Position numbers and translations under genes: made by a program | Shown: one piece after another, positions 34,576 to 42,974 of the stretch | How the letters are laid out: every line of letters starts with the position of its first letter | Position numbering within the stretch: the stretch's first letter is position 1 | From: Gordoniibacillus chartarius | Lineage (GTDB): Bacteria; Bacillota; Bacilli; Paenibacillales; NBRC-103111 | Length of the DNA: 64,000 nt | Direction: 5' to 3' | NCBI RefSeq assembly: GCF_042432825.1 | Contig: NZ_JBHLWN010000019.1 | Coordinates: 1-64,000, forward strand | Notes under the pieces: model-generated | What the model was told of the DNA's origin: nothing | Databases searched by the model: none | What the model saw: only the letters and a program-made list of their open reading frames with translations

Positions 34576-35390
34576 AATCGTGGGTACAATCCGGCGCTGC
34601 CGCCGTCCAATTCCTAACGAGGTTTACGCTTCCGGTGAACGCTCCTTACGATGCTGTGTCGCTCGCCCGGAGTACGGTATGGTATCCGTTCGTCGGGCTC
34701 TTGATCGGTGCTGTACTCGCCGCTGCCGGAGCTATCGCCGGATGGCTGCTGCCTCCGCTGCCGGCAGCGGCCCTGGTGCTGGCCATATGGGTTGCCGTGA
34801 CAGGCGGTCTGCACCTCGACGGGCTGATGGATACGGCGGACGGGCTGCTGAGCCACCGCGACCGCGAGCGGATGCTGGAGATCATGAAGGACAGCCGCGT
34901 CGGGGCGATGGGCGTCATCGCCGGCGGTCTGCAGCTGCTGATGAAGCTGTCGCTGCTCAGCGTATGGGCCGAGGCGGGGCGTGAATGCCCGTCCGTATGG
35001 CTGCTGCTGCCGGCTGCCGCGGTGCTGAGCCGCGCTTTTATGACCGCCGCGATCGCCGGCTGGCCGTACGCCCGCGCGGGAAGCGGCGGGCTCGGCGGTC
35101 TTTACCGCGGCGTCGGCCGCGTGCACGCGTGGATGGCGGCAGGAGGAGCGCTGGGGCTGACGCTGCTGCTCGGGCTGGCTTCATCCGGCTTAGCGGACTG
35201 GCCGAAGGCGGCGGTGTTCGCCGCGGCCGCCGGCGTGCTCGCTTATGCGGCAGGCTGCTTGCTGGCGCAGCGCATGAGCGGCAAGCTCGGCGGCTTGACC
35301 GGCGATACGTACGGGGCGCTTTGCGAGGTGCTGGAGACGCTGCTGCTGCTGGCTATGGCGGCTGGGGTGCATACTGGACTTTTACCTTGA
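34554..35390 (+). CDS. cobS: Adenosylcobinamide-GDP ribazoletransferase
   Basis: A 278-residue polytopic cobalamin synthase: FLTRFTLPVNAP near the start, TGGLHLDGLMDTADGLLSHRDRERMLEIMKDSRVGAMGV at ~85-125 with the acidic metal-binding motif, and GGLTGDTYGALCEV near the end. It joins alpha-ribazole (phosphate) to adenosyl-GDP-cobinamide, the last step. Start overlaps cbiB by 22 nt; ATG 34560 is a close alternative. Confidence 0.94.
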   Translation: MSMLAILKSWVQSGAAAVQFLTRFTLPVNAPYDAVSLARSTVWYPFVGLLIGAVLAAAGAIAGWLLPPLPAAALVLAIWVAVTGGLHLDGLMDTADGLLSHRDRERMLEIMKDSRVGAMGVIAGGLQLLMKLSLLSVWAEAGRECPSVWLLLPAAAVLSRAFMTAAIAGWPYARAGSGGLGGLYRGVGRVHAWMAAGGALGLTLLLGLASSGLADWPKAAVFAAAAGVLAYAAGCLLAQRMSGKLGGLTGDTYGALCEVLETLLLLAMAAGVHTGLLP

Positions 35391-35418
35391 TGACTTATCG
35401 CTGAGAGAAGGAATATCG

Positions 35419-36537
35419 ATGACATTGGAACGATACGGCCACGGCGGCGATTTGCGGACAGCTGCGGAAGCTTTCGGCGGAGAGCCGGGCCGTTTTCTCG
35501 ATTACAGCTCCAACATGAATCCGTTCGGGCCGCCGCCGGTCGTAGGCAGCGTGCTTGGCGAGCGGTGGCGGGAGCTTGCCGCTTACCCGGATCCGGCTGT
35601 CCGCGAGCTGCGGGCGGCGCTCGCCGGACGCTATGACATATCGCCGGACAGCATTCTGGTCGGCAACGGCGCAGCGGAGCTGATCGATTTGCTTGTCCGG
35701 GTGCTCCGTCCGGAGACCGTCGCTCTGGCGCAGCCCGCCTTCGTCGAATATGAACAGGCGGTTCGCCACGCCGGAAGCCGGATCCACCCGATTCCGCTGC
35801 TCGCCGAGCAGGATTTCGTCCTGCAGCGGGAGCCGCTGGAGCCGGCGCTGCGGGCTTCCGGTCTGTTATTTCTCGGACAGCCGAACAACCCGACCGGGGC
35901 GCTCGTGCCGCAGCCGCTGCTCGAGCTGGCCTTGGAAGGAGGCAGGCCGCTTGCTCTTGACGAGGCGTTCCTCGATTTTGTGCCCGACGAACGGAACATA
36001 ACGCTCATCCGTCGTGCCGCCAGTCAGCGCAATGTGTTTGTGATTCGTTCCATGACGAAGTTTTATGCGATTCCGGGCGTGCGCCTCGGGTTCATGGTTG
36101 CGCATCCAGATCATATCCGCATGCTGCAGGAGCGGCAGGTGCCGTGGAGCGTCAATGCGATGGCGCAATGGATCGGCTGCGCCGTATTGCAAGATGCGGA
36201 GTATGAGGAGCGGACCCGGCTCTGGCTGCAGGAAGAGCGCCCATGGCTGGCGGACGGCTTGCGGCGGCTCGGCTTGCATGTCGTGCCGGGGGCGGCCGCC
36301 AACTACTTGCTGTGCCGTCTGCCGGCCCAGCTGGCGGGGCGCGTAGACGAGCTGCAGAGGAGCATGGGCGGGCAAGGCATTCTCATCCGCAATGCGGCGA
36401 CGTTCCGGGGGCTCGAGGCCGGCTGGCTGCGACTTGCCGTAAAGCTGCGCGCCGATAACGAGCGGCTGCTGCTTACGCTCGGAGCGGTGCTCGACGAGAT
36501 GCGCGGACGCTTCGAGGGCGGGGGTGCCGAGCGATGA
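35419..36537 (+). CDS. cobD: Threonine-phosphate decarboxylase
   Basis: A 372-residue PLP enzyme resembling histidinol-phosphate aminotransferase: YSSNMNPFGPPP near residue 30, LGQPNNPTGALVPQP near 152, LALDEAFLDFVPDE, and PLP lysine K214 in SMTKFYAIPGVRLGF. In B12 operons this enzyme makes (R)-1-amino-2-propanol phosphate from threonine phosphate, the substrate of CbiB. Context separates it from HisC. GAGAGAAGGA precedes ATG 35419. Its stop overlaps the cobQ start (ATGA). Confidence 0.9.
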   Translation: MTLERYGHGGDLRTAAEAFGGEPGRFLDYSSNMNPFGPPPVVGSVLGERWRELAAYPDPAVRELRAALAGRYDISPDSILVGNGAAELIDLLVRVLRPETVALAQPAFVEYEQAVRHAGSRIHPIPLLAEQDFVLQREPLEPALRASGLLFLGQPNNPTGALVPQPLLELALEGGRPLALDEAFLDFVPDERNITLIRRAASQRNVFVIRSMTKFYAIPGVRLGFMVAHPDHIRMLQERQVPWSVNAMAQWIGCAVLQDAEYEERTRLWLQEERPWLADGLRRLGLHVVPGAAANYLLCRLPAQLAGRVDELQRSMGGQGILIRNAATFRGLEAGWLRLAVKLRADNERLLLTLGAVLDEMRGRFEGGGAER

Positions 36538-38087
36538 AGGCAAGAACGCTGATGATTCAAGGAACCTCCTCCGATGTCGGGAAGAGCATTCTGACGACGG
36601 CGCTGTGCCGCATTTTCAAGCAGGATGGGTATCGGGTACGGCCGTTCAAATCGCAAAACATGTCGCTCAACTCCTACGTGACGCCGGACGGCAAAGAAAT
36701 CGGGCGCGCGCAAGGCGTGCAGGCGGATGCTTGCGGTACGGCGGCGACGACCGATATGAACCCGATACTCCTCAAGCCGAAGCAGGATATGGTGTCGCAA
36801 GTCGTTGTGCACGGCAGGCCGCTGGCCGATTACGATGCGAGGGCGTATCGGGAGCAGTATTTGCCGCAGGCGGAAACCATCGTCAAGGACGCGCTCGCGC
36901 GGCTGCGTGCCGAATGCGACATCGTCGTGCTGGAAGGGGCGGGCAGTCCCGCCGAGGTTAACCTGAAGGATCGCGATATCGTCAATATGCGTGCGGCGGC
37001 GTGGGCGGACGCGCCCGTGCTGCTGGCGGCCGACATCGACCGGGGCGGCGTGTTCGCTTCAATCGTCGGGACATTGGAGATTTTGACGCCGGAAGAAAGA
37101 GACCGCGTGAAAGGCTTTATCATTAATAAATTTCGCGGCGACGTATCGCTTCTGAAGCCGGGCCTGGATTGGCTCGAAGCGAAGACCGGCAAGCCGGTGC
37201 TGGGCGTCGTTCCGTATTTGCCGGAGCTGGGCATCGAAGACGAGGATTCCGCGTCATTGGATTCGAAGCGCACAATCAGCACCATCTCTTCACGAATGAC
37301 GGAGAACGATCCGGACCGCGTACTGGATGTCGCCGTGATTCGTTTTCCGCGCATATCGAATTTCACGGACATTGACCCGCTGCTGCTGGAGCCCGACGTG
37401 CGCGTCCGGTATGTTTCGCATCCGTCGGAGTGGGGAGAGCCCGACGCCGTTATTTTACCGGGGAGCAAAAACACAATCGAGGATCTGTTCTTCATTCGCG
37501 AGCATCACTTAGAGCCGTTGATTATTCGCCACGTTAACGAGCGGCAGCGGCATATGATCGGCATCTGTGCCGGGTATCAAATGATGGGCCGGAGGCTGCT
37601 CGACCCGGAAGGCTGGGAGTCGGACAGAGGCATTGCGGAGCTGAACGGTCTCGGGCTGCTGCCGACGGAAACGCGGTTTACGGCGGACAAGCGGACGGTG
37701 CAGGTGCAAGGCACGGCCAAGCTGTTCGGGAGGGGGGCGGCCCTGCCGATCGAAGGCTATGAGATTCATATGGGCCGCACCGGGCTGACGGAGCCTGCAC
37801 TGCAGCCGTTCGAAATCGCCGAAGCCGGAGCAGAGCCGCATCCCGACGGAGCCGTCGCAGGAGAAGGGACGGTATGGGGGACGTATGTGCACGGCATTCT
37901 TCACAACGACGAGCTCAGGCGTGAATGGCTCAACGAGCTGCGTGTCCGGAAAGGATATGCACCGCTGCCTGTGCAGCTGCGTTATCGGGAGCGCCGTGAA
38001 CGGGCGTTCGACCGGCTCGCCGAGCATGTCCGCAACCATTTGGATATTGCGGCGATCTATGAGATGATGAGAATATCTGAACATTGA
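36534..38087 (+). CDS. cobQ: Cobyric acid synthase
   Basis: A 517-residue glutamine-dependent amidase: N-terminal ATPase domain with GTSSDVGKS (residues 10-18), FKSQNMSLNSYV, VLEGAGSPAEVNL, and a C-terminal glutamine amidotransferase with IGICAGYQMMG (catalytic Cys) and TYVHGILHN (catalytic His). It amidates adenosylcobyrinic acid diamide at four positions. No corrin ring-building genes are in this window, so its substrate must come from elsewhere. Confidence 0.95.
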   Translation: MKARTLMIQGTSSDVGKSILTTALCRIFKQDGYRVRPFKSQNMSLNSYVTPDGKEIGRAQGVQADACGTAATTDMNPILLKPKQDMVSQVVVHGRPLADYDARAYREQYLPQAETIVKDALARLRAECDIVVLEGAGSPAEVNLKDRDIVNMRAAAWADAPVLLAADIDRGGVFASIVGTLEILTPEERDRVKGFIINKFRGDVSLLKPGLDWLEAKTGKPVLGVVPYLPELGIEDEDSASLDSKRTISTISSRMTENDPDRVLDVAVIRFPRISNFTDIDPLLLEPDVRVRYVSHPSEWGEPDAVILPGSKNTIEDLFFIREHHLEPLIIRHVNERQRHMIGICAGYQMMGRRLLDPEGWESDRGIAELNGLGLLPTETRFTADKRTVQVQGTAKLFGRGAALPIEGYEIHMGRTGLTEPALQPFEIAEAGAEPHPDGAVAGEGTVWGTYVHGILHNDELRREWLNELRVRKGYAPLPVQLRYRERRERAFDRLAEHVRNHLDIAAIYEMMRISEH

Positions 38088-38103
38088 ACGGAGGATGAAT
38101 CGG

Positions 38104-38676
38104 ATGAAAATTTATACCCGAACCGGCGATGCCGGTCAAACCGGCGTGATCGGAGGACGCGTCGACAAGGACGACGTCCGCGTCGAAGCCTACGGCACCG
38201 TCGATGAGCTGAACTGCTTCGTCGGACAGGCGATGGGCTTCATGCAGCAGAAGCAGGAGCGGTATGAAGATTTGCTGGCCGACTTGCTGCAAATTCAGCA
38301 TGAGCTGTTTGACTGCGGCCATGATCTGGCGATCCTGAACAAAGAGGTGCGGGCTTACAAGGTGGAAGCCGGGCTTGTCGATCAGCTTGAAGCGTGGATC
38401 GATAAGTATGATGCCGAAACGCCGGACATTACTAGGTTTATTTTACCGGGGGGCAGTCTCGTTTCCTCGACGCTGCATGTGTGCCGGACCGTCTGCCGCC
38501 GGGCGGAGCGTCGGGTCGTTACGCTGGCCCGCACGCAAGACATTAACCCGGAGGTGCGCCGGTACTTGAACCGGTTGTCCGACCTGTTCTTTACGATTGC
38601 GAGAACCGCGAATTTCCGCGAAAATGTCGCCGACGTCGAGTACGCCCGCAGTGCCGAGGTGTTCCGCCGCAAGTGA
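38104..38676 (+). CDS. Cob(I)alamin adenosyltransferase (PduO type)
   Basis: A 190-residue PduO-type ATP:corrinoid adenosyltransferase: MKIYTRTGDAGQTGVIGGRVDKDD (ATP-binding), VEAYGTVDELNCFVG, and FILPGGS...HVCRTVCRRAERRVV with the conserved Arg-rich helix. It adds the upper adenosyl ligand. GGAGG at 38090-38094 is 9 nt from ATG 38104; the upstream ATG 38095 touches that site. The stop overlaps a GTG that may start the next gene. Confidence 0.93.
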   Translation: MKIYTRTGDAGQTGVIGGRVDKDDVRVEAYGTVDELNCFVGQAMGFMQQKQERYEDLLADLLQIQHELFDCGHDLAILNKEVRAYKVEAGLVDQLEAWIDKYDAETPDITRFILPGGSLVSSTLHVCRTVCRRAERRVVTLARTQDINPEVRRYLNRLSDLFFTIARTANFRENVADVEYARSAEVFRRK

Positions 38677-39605
38677 GCACGGATAGCCGCATGTATTATA
38701 AGCCCATCATCTATATTGTGCCCCCAGAGGACGAGGGCATGCTGCTGAAGACGGTGCTGCACAACCGGCTCGGCATGTCGCGCAAGCTTCTGTCGCGTCT
38801 GAAGCTGACGGAGAAGGGCATAACGCTCAACGGAGAGCGCTGCTACACGACGGTTAAGGTGAAGGCCGGCGACCGGATCGAGGCGCGGATGGAGGAAGAG
38901 GAGTCCGAGGACATTTTGCCTCAGGATTTGCCGCTCAGCATTCTATATGAAGACGAGCAATTGTTAATCGTCAATAAGGAAGCGGGCATGATCGTGCATC
39001 CGACGCATGGCCATTATGTGGGTACGGTCGCGAACGCGGTCGTTCATTATTGGCGGGAGCGCGGGGAGACGTTCCGCTTCCGTCCGGTGCACCGGCTGGA
39101 TCAGGAGACGTCGGGGGTACTGGCGATCGCGAAAAATCCGTATGCGCATCAGCAAATTTCCGAGCAAATGTCGGCGCACACCGTGACGAAGGAATACGCC
39201 GCCGTCGTTCACGGGGTCATCGCTGCGGACAGCGGCACACTGACCGGTCCGATCGACCGGGACCCGGAGCAGCCTCATGTCCGGATCGTCACGCCGGACG
39301 GCTACCCGGCCGTCACCCATTATGAGGTGATGGCGCGCTATCCCGCTCACACGCTCGTGAAGCTCCGTCTCGAGACCGGGCGCACGCATCAAATTCGGGT
39401 GCATATGAAGCATCTCGGCCATCCTCTCGTCGGCGACAAAATGTACGGCCTCCCGCCCGAAGAGTCGCCGCCGTTCCCCCGACAGGCGCTGCACGCCATG
39501 CGTCTCGGCTTCGATCACCCGCTGACCAAGCAGCGCCTTACCGTCGAAGCGCCCCTGCCTGCGGATTTGGAGGAGCTTCTGAAGCTTGTATCCGGCGGGG
39601 AGTAG
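38673..39605 (+). CDS. RluA-family pseudouridine synthase
   Basis: A 310-residue RluA/RluD-like enzyme: a short S4-like region (SRKLLSRLKLTEKGITLNGERC, ~35-60), then the catalytic domain with RPVHRLDQETSGVLAIAKNP holding the invariant Asp, and LETGRTHQIRVHMKHLGHPLVGDKMYG. It modifies uridines in rRNA or tRNA; which one cannot be told. The GTG at 38673 overlaps the PduO stop, but no clear ribosome site is present; ATG 38691 is an alternative. It probably rides on the B12 transcript without taking part in B12 synthesis. Confidence 0.9.
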   Translation: MSTDSRMYYKPIIYIVPPEDEGMLLKTVLHNRLGMSRKLLSRLKLTEKGITLNGERCYTTVKVKAGDRIEARMEEEESEDILPQDLPLSILYEDEQLLIVNKEAGMIVHPTHGHYVGTVANAVVHYWRERGETFRFRPVHRLDQETSGVLAIAKNPYAHQQISEQMSAHTVTKEYAAVVHGVIAADSGTLTGPIDRDPEQPHVRIVTPDGYPAVTHYEVMARYPAHTLVKLRLETGRTHQIRVHMKHLGHPLVGDKMYGLPPEESPPFPRQALHAMRLGFDHPLTKQRLTVEAPLPADLEELLKLVSGGE

Positions 39606-39791
39606 TCGGAATTTGCGAATCAAGCTGCCAAGACATTCGTGGTACTTTCAAAGAGAGACTTTGCTTCATTCCAATGGAAGCTGCAAACTAAAGCCGGTCG
39701 GCCTCCACGGAGCCGACGCCCTCTATCGAGCACTCGCAGTCCTGACGTCACGACGGCCAGAGCACCATTTTCAAACAAGGGGACATCCGAC

Positions 39792-40160
39792 ATGAGCAAG
39801 CTTACCGTCTATGAATATAGCAAATGCGGCACCTGCCGAACCGCCGTCAAGTGGCTGAAAGCCGCCGGGCACGAAGTGGAGGCCATCCCGCTGTTTGAAC
39901 AGCTTCCGACGCCCGAGCAGCTCAAAACATGGATTGCCCGCAGCGGCCTGGGCATCCGGAAATGGTTCAACACTTCAGGCGAAGTCTACAAGGAAATGGG
40001 ACTGAAAGACGTGCTCCCGACGATGAGCGAAGAGGAAATGATTCGCTTGCTCGCTTCGAACGGCAGACTGATTAAACGTCCTGTCGTTACCGATGGCCAT
40101 CACGTGACTGTCGGTTATAAAGAAGACCAATACACGGAAATATGGGGGGAACGTTCATGA
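39792..40160 (+). CDS. ArsC/Spx-family thioredoxin-fold protein
   Basis: A 122-residue Spx/arsenate-reductase-family protein: VYEYSKCGTCRTAVKWL with C12 and C15, FEQLPTPEQLKTWIARSGLGIRKWFNTSG, and SEEEMIRLLASNGRLIKRPVV with the conserved RP cis-proline motif. The CGTC pair is like the YusI/YffB-type members. It might be an arsenate reductase-like redox protein; Spx-type RNAP binding is less likely given the CxxC context. AAGGGGA precedes ATG 39792. It overlaps the aminotransferase frame only slightly. Confidence 0.88.
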   Translation: MSKLTVYEYSKCGTCRTAVKWLKAAGHEVEAIPLFEQLPTPEQLKTWIARSGLGIRKWFNTSGEVYKEMGLKDVLPTMSEEEMIRLLASNGRLIKRPVVTDGHHVTVGYKEDQYTEIWGERS

Positions 40161-41353
40161 CGTTGCGTGCGGTGGCGTCCAAGCGGCTTGAGGGACTTAG
40201 CTCCGCTATATTTACAGAGGTTGCCTCCTGGAAGCGGGAGGCACAAGCGAGAGGCGTCGATGTAATCGACCTCGGTATCGGCAGTCCCGATCAGCCGCCT
40301 TCGGAGCGAGTCATGCAGACGCTGCAAAGAGCTGTGCTTAACCCGGTTAATTACGGTTATCCTACATCGGAAGGCAGTCCGGCGTTTCGTCAAGCGGTAG
40401 CCCGATGGTATGCGCACCGGTTCGGCGTCGATTTGGATCCCGAGGGGGAAGTGCTGGCCCTGATGGGCTCGCAGGACGGGCTTGCACATTTGGCGTTATC
40501 CATCACGGACCCTGGCGATATCGCACTCGTGCCGGATCCGGGATATCCGATCTACAGCGCCGCATTGACCTTGGCCGGAGTGGAGCCGTACATGCTGCCG
40601 CTTCGTGCGGAGAACCGGTACCTTCCATTATTGGAACAAATACCGGAAGAGGTCGCCCGGAAGGCGAAGTTCATTTTACTGAATTATCCGAGCAATCCGT
40701 TGTCGGCCGTGGCGGACCGGACATTCTTCGAGAGCTTATTGGCATTCGCCAAGCGTTATGAACTGGTTGTCGTACATGATCTCGCGTATTCGGAAATGGC
40801 ATTCGACGGGTATAAGCCGATGAGCATTCTTGAAATTCCCGGCGCCAAGGATATTGCCGTCGAATTTCATTCCTTGTCAAAGAGCTTTAATATGGCTGGC
40901 TGCCGCATTGCGTTCCTCGTTGGGCGATCCGATGTGGTCAAGGCATTGAAAATTGTCAAATCCAATATCGATTATGGGGTTTTTCTCGCCGTTCAGAAAG
41001 CCGGTATCGCCGCATTGGAAGAAGATATGGAAACTGCGCATACTGTCGGACCTTTATATGAGCGGCGCCGAGATGCGCTTCTGTCGACACTTGAAGATTA
41101 CGGTTGGAGCATTCAGAAGCCGAAGGCGACAATGTTCGTATGGGCGCCGATTCCGAAAGGATGGACAGCTCGACAAATTTCCCGGGAAATGACACTTCGT
41201 GCAGGTGTTGTCGTAATTCCGGGCGACGCATTCGGATCTGAGGGCGAAGGGTACGTCCGGATCGCACTCGTACAGGATGAAGAACGGCTGCGCGAAGCGG
41301 GCAGACGCATGGGAGAATTCCTGCGGATGAATCCGCATCCCGCCATGGAATAG
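40157..41353 (+). CDS. Class I/II aminotransferase (LL-DAP aminotransferase-like)
   Basis: A 398-residue fold-type I aminotransferase: VIDLGIGSPDQPPSE near residue 38, NYGYPTSEGSPAFRQAVA, VPDPGYPIYSA, NYPSNPLSA, and PLP lysine K242 in HSLSKSFNMAGCRIAF. The motif set resembles DapL and related enzymes common in Bacilli. Its substrate is not determined by sequence. GGGGGGA precedes ATG 40157 by 6 nt. It overlaps the ArsC/Spx gene's last codon (ATGA). Confidence 0.88.
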   Translation: MTLRAVASKRLEGLSSAIFTEVASWKREAQARGVDVIDLGIGSPDQPPSERVMQTLQRAVLNPVNYGYPTSEGSPAFRQAVARWYAHRFGVDLDPEGEVLALMGSQDGLAHLALSITDPGDIALVPDPGYPIYSAALTLAGVEPYMLPLRAENRYLPLLEQIPEEVARKAKFILLNYPSNPLSAVADRTFFESLLAFAKRYELVVVHDLAYSEMAFDGYKPMSILEIPGAKDIAVEFHSLSKSFNMAGCRIAFLVGRSDVVKALKIVKSNIDYGVFLAVQKAGIAALEEDMETAHTVGPLYERRRDALLSTLEDYGWSIQKPKATMFVWAPIPKGWTARQISREMTLRAGVVVIPGDAFGSEGEGYVRIALVQDEERLREAGRRMGEFLRMNPHPAME

Positions 41354-41418
41354 ACTGGGCGGATTCGCAGCATACTACGTCGGAAATCAACGATATTCGA
41401 TGTGGAGGTGCAAGCGAT

Positions 41419-41577
41419 ATGAAACATATCTTGTCTAAGCAAGTCGCCGAGGAAGCGGGCATTACGGAGCCGCAAGCGGAGAAAGCTGTCGAAGCGATGG
41501 TAGGATACTTGAAGACTCGGATTCCAAAGGAAACGGCCGCAGAAATTCAAAATTTGTTTCTAGCAGATAACGAGTAA
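41419..41577 (+). CDS. 52-residue small protein
   Basis: A short frame with a strong ribosome site (GGAGGTG at 41404-41410, 8 nt before ATG 41419) encodes MKHILSKQVAEEAGITEPQA and then an amphipathic helix and IPKETAAEIQNLFLADNE. The start resembles the HU-like N-terminal helix pair, and the end recalls DUF2267-type 'LPxEEAAELxxLL' sequences, but neither match is firm. A terminator follows 28 nt after its stop. It lies 65 nt after the aminotransferase and may share its transcript. Confidence 0.7.
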   Translation: MKHILSKQVAEEAGITEPQAEKAVEAMVGYLKTRIPKETAAEIQNLFLADNE

Positions 41578-41605
41578 GGAACTCTTGACAGCGCAACATC
41601 TTTAC

Positions 41606-41633
41606 GCCATCCTAGTATCATGGATGGCTTTTT
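41606..41633 (+). terminator. Rho-independent terminator before the DGQHR genes
   Basis: GCCATCC-TAGTATCAT-GGATGGC followed by TTTTTA. Confidence 0.85.
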
Positions 41634-41692
41634 AATTTACCATTACAGCATAGTACAGGGACACGACACGTTTCAAACGGCATTTATTTGTC

Positions 41693-41698
41693 TATAAT
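41693..41698 (+). promoter_or_regulatory. Candidate -10 box for the DGQHR pair
   Basis: TATAAT 93 nt before the first gene, between the upstream terminator and the coding start. TTTCAA at 41671-41676 is a weak -35 with a 16-nt spacer. Confidence 0.4.
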
Positions 41699-41791
41699 AG
41701 CACGTAATGCGGTGGACCCGGAAAATGCTGGCAGCAACCGCTTTCGAAAACTGACTACCACCATTGCTTTAGTAGAGAAAGGAGCAAGCTC

Positions 41792-42973
41792 ATGGATTCG
41801 ATTTCTTCTTTGTCCGAGCTGCTGTCCGAGCAAAGACCTTCTTCCCTTGTGGAAATTCCAGGCGTGCTCGGCCAGACGTTCGGTCAGGCTACGCTGGCCA
41901 CAACAATGCCGATGAGTAAGCTGTTCACGGTATTCGAGGTCGATCTCGAAGTACAGCGTGCTATTATCCCTCGCAACTTGTCCAAACTTATCGATTATAT
42001 TAACTTGTACTTGGATAACCGGCAGGCGATTTATTTTCCGGGCATTATTTTCTCCGCTCGTGGCGCCGGTGTGTATGATGAACAATCCGGCACGTTCCGC
42101 CTGAAGCCGATCGAGAAGCTGTACGTTGTCGACGGCCAGCATCGGCTTGCCGCGTTCCAGCGCATCATGGAGACGCTGCAGAGCCAGATGGCCAGGGCGA
42201 AAGATCGTCGCGAGTACGACAAGATGGAAGAGATTTCGGAGAAGCTGAGCCGGTTGTACGCTTTCCCGATCTCGGTCATGATCTATCTGGACATCAATGC
42301 CCGTCAAGAGCGTCAATTGTTCTCCGATATCAACAAGCTGCCCCGCAAAATCGGCGGCAACCTGGCTGTGCTTCGCGACCAGCGCCGTTTCTATCATGTG
42401 ATGGGTTCGAAGCTGGCGGAATCGCCGATTATGAGCCGGATACCGGTCGATATGTTCTCCGAACGCGGCAAAGCGCCGGACTGCTTGTTCACGTATCATC
42501 TGCTGATCGAAATTTTGGCGGCGCTGTTTGAGGGCCGATTGAAGAACGGTGCCCGCAACAACGGCTATCAGTTCGAAGAATCCGACTTGGCCGAGCATGT
42601 CGGCTTAGCCGAAATGTATATGTCCCGCCTGCTCGACCATTTGCCGGAGCCTGCGAAGGGCGAACTGTGCTGGTCGGAGAACGTGCAGATCGCACTGGCG
42701 CTGTTCTTCCACGGCGAAGCGGTGAAAACCGGGAAATTCAACAAATACGCACTGGATTATGCCATGAATATTCTTCCGCATATCCCGTGGAACGATATTT
42801 ACCAGGGCGAGGAGAAGGACCGTCTGCCGCGCCGTTCCCGGATTATGAAAGCTTTCCAGTTTGTGAAACATTTCTACGACGAGAAGCATATGTTCCTGAT
42901 CCGCGAGTCGGATAAAGTAAAGCGTCCCGACAATGATCAGTTCGAAGCGGACTTGAACGAGGAGGTAAGCTAG
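41792..42973 (+). CDS. DGQHR-domain (DndB-like) protein 1
   Basis: A 393-residue protein with the DGQHR motif at residues 114-118 inside LYVVDGQHRLAAFQ, which defines the DndB/DGQHR family related to the ParB/sulfiredoxin fold. Other marks are an N-terminal segment reading FEVDLEVQRAIIPRNLSKLIDYI and, after DGQHR, MIYLDINARQERQLFSDINKLPRKI. DndB in phosphorothioation systems is a regulator of the dnd operon, but no dndCDE genes are seen here. AAAGGAG precedes ATG 41792. One base separates it from the second DGQHR gene, whose ribosome site is in this gene's end. Role unknown. Confidence 0.85.
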   Translation: MDSISSLSELLSEQRPSSLVEIPGVLGQTFGQATLATTMPMSKLFTVFEVDLEVQRAIIPRNLSKLIDYINLYLDNRQAIYFPGIIFSARGAGVYDEQSGTFRLKPIEKLYVVDGQHRLAAFQRIMETLQSQMARAKDRREYDKMEEISEKLSRLYAFPISVMIYLDINARQERQLFSDINKLPRKIGGNLAVLRDQRRFYHVMGSKLAESPIMSRIPVDMFSERGKAPDCLFTYHLLIEILAALFEGRLKNGARNNGYQFEESDLAEHVGLAEMYMSRLLDHLPEPAKGELCWSENVQIALALFFHGEAVKTGKFNKYALDYAMNILPHIPWNDIYQGEEKDRLPRRSRIMKAFQFVKHFYDEKHMFLIRESDKVKRPDNDQFEADLNEEVS

Positions 42974-42974
42974 A

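Noticed and set aside
35419..36537. Histidinol-phosphate aminotransferase (hisC)
   Set aside because: The fold fits, but its place within the B12 operon beside cbiB favours threonine-phosphate decarboxylase.
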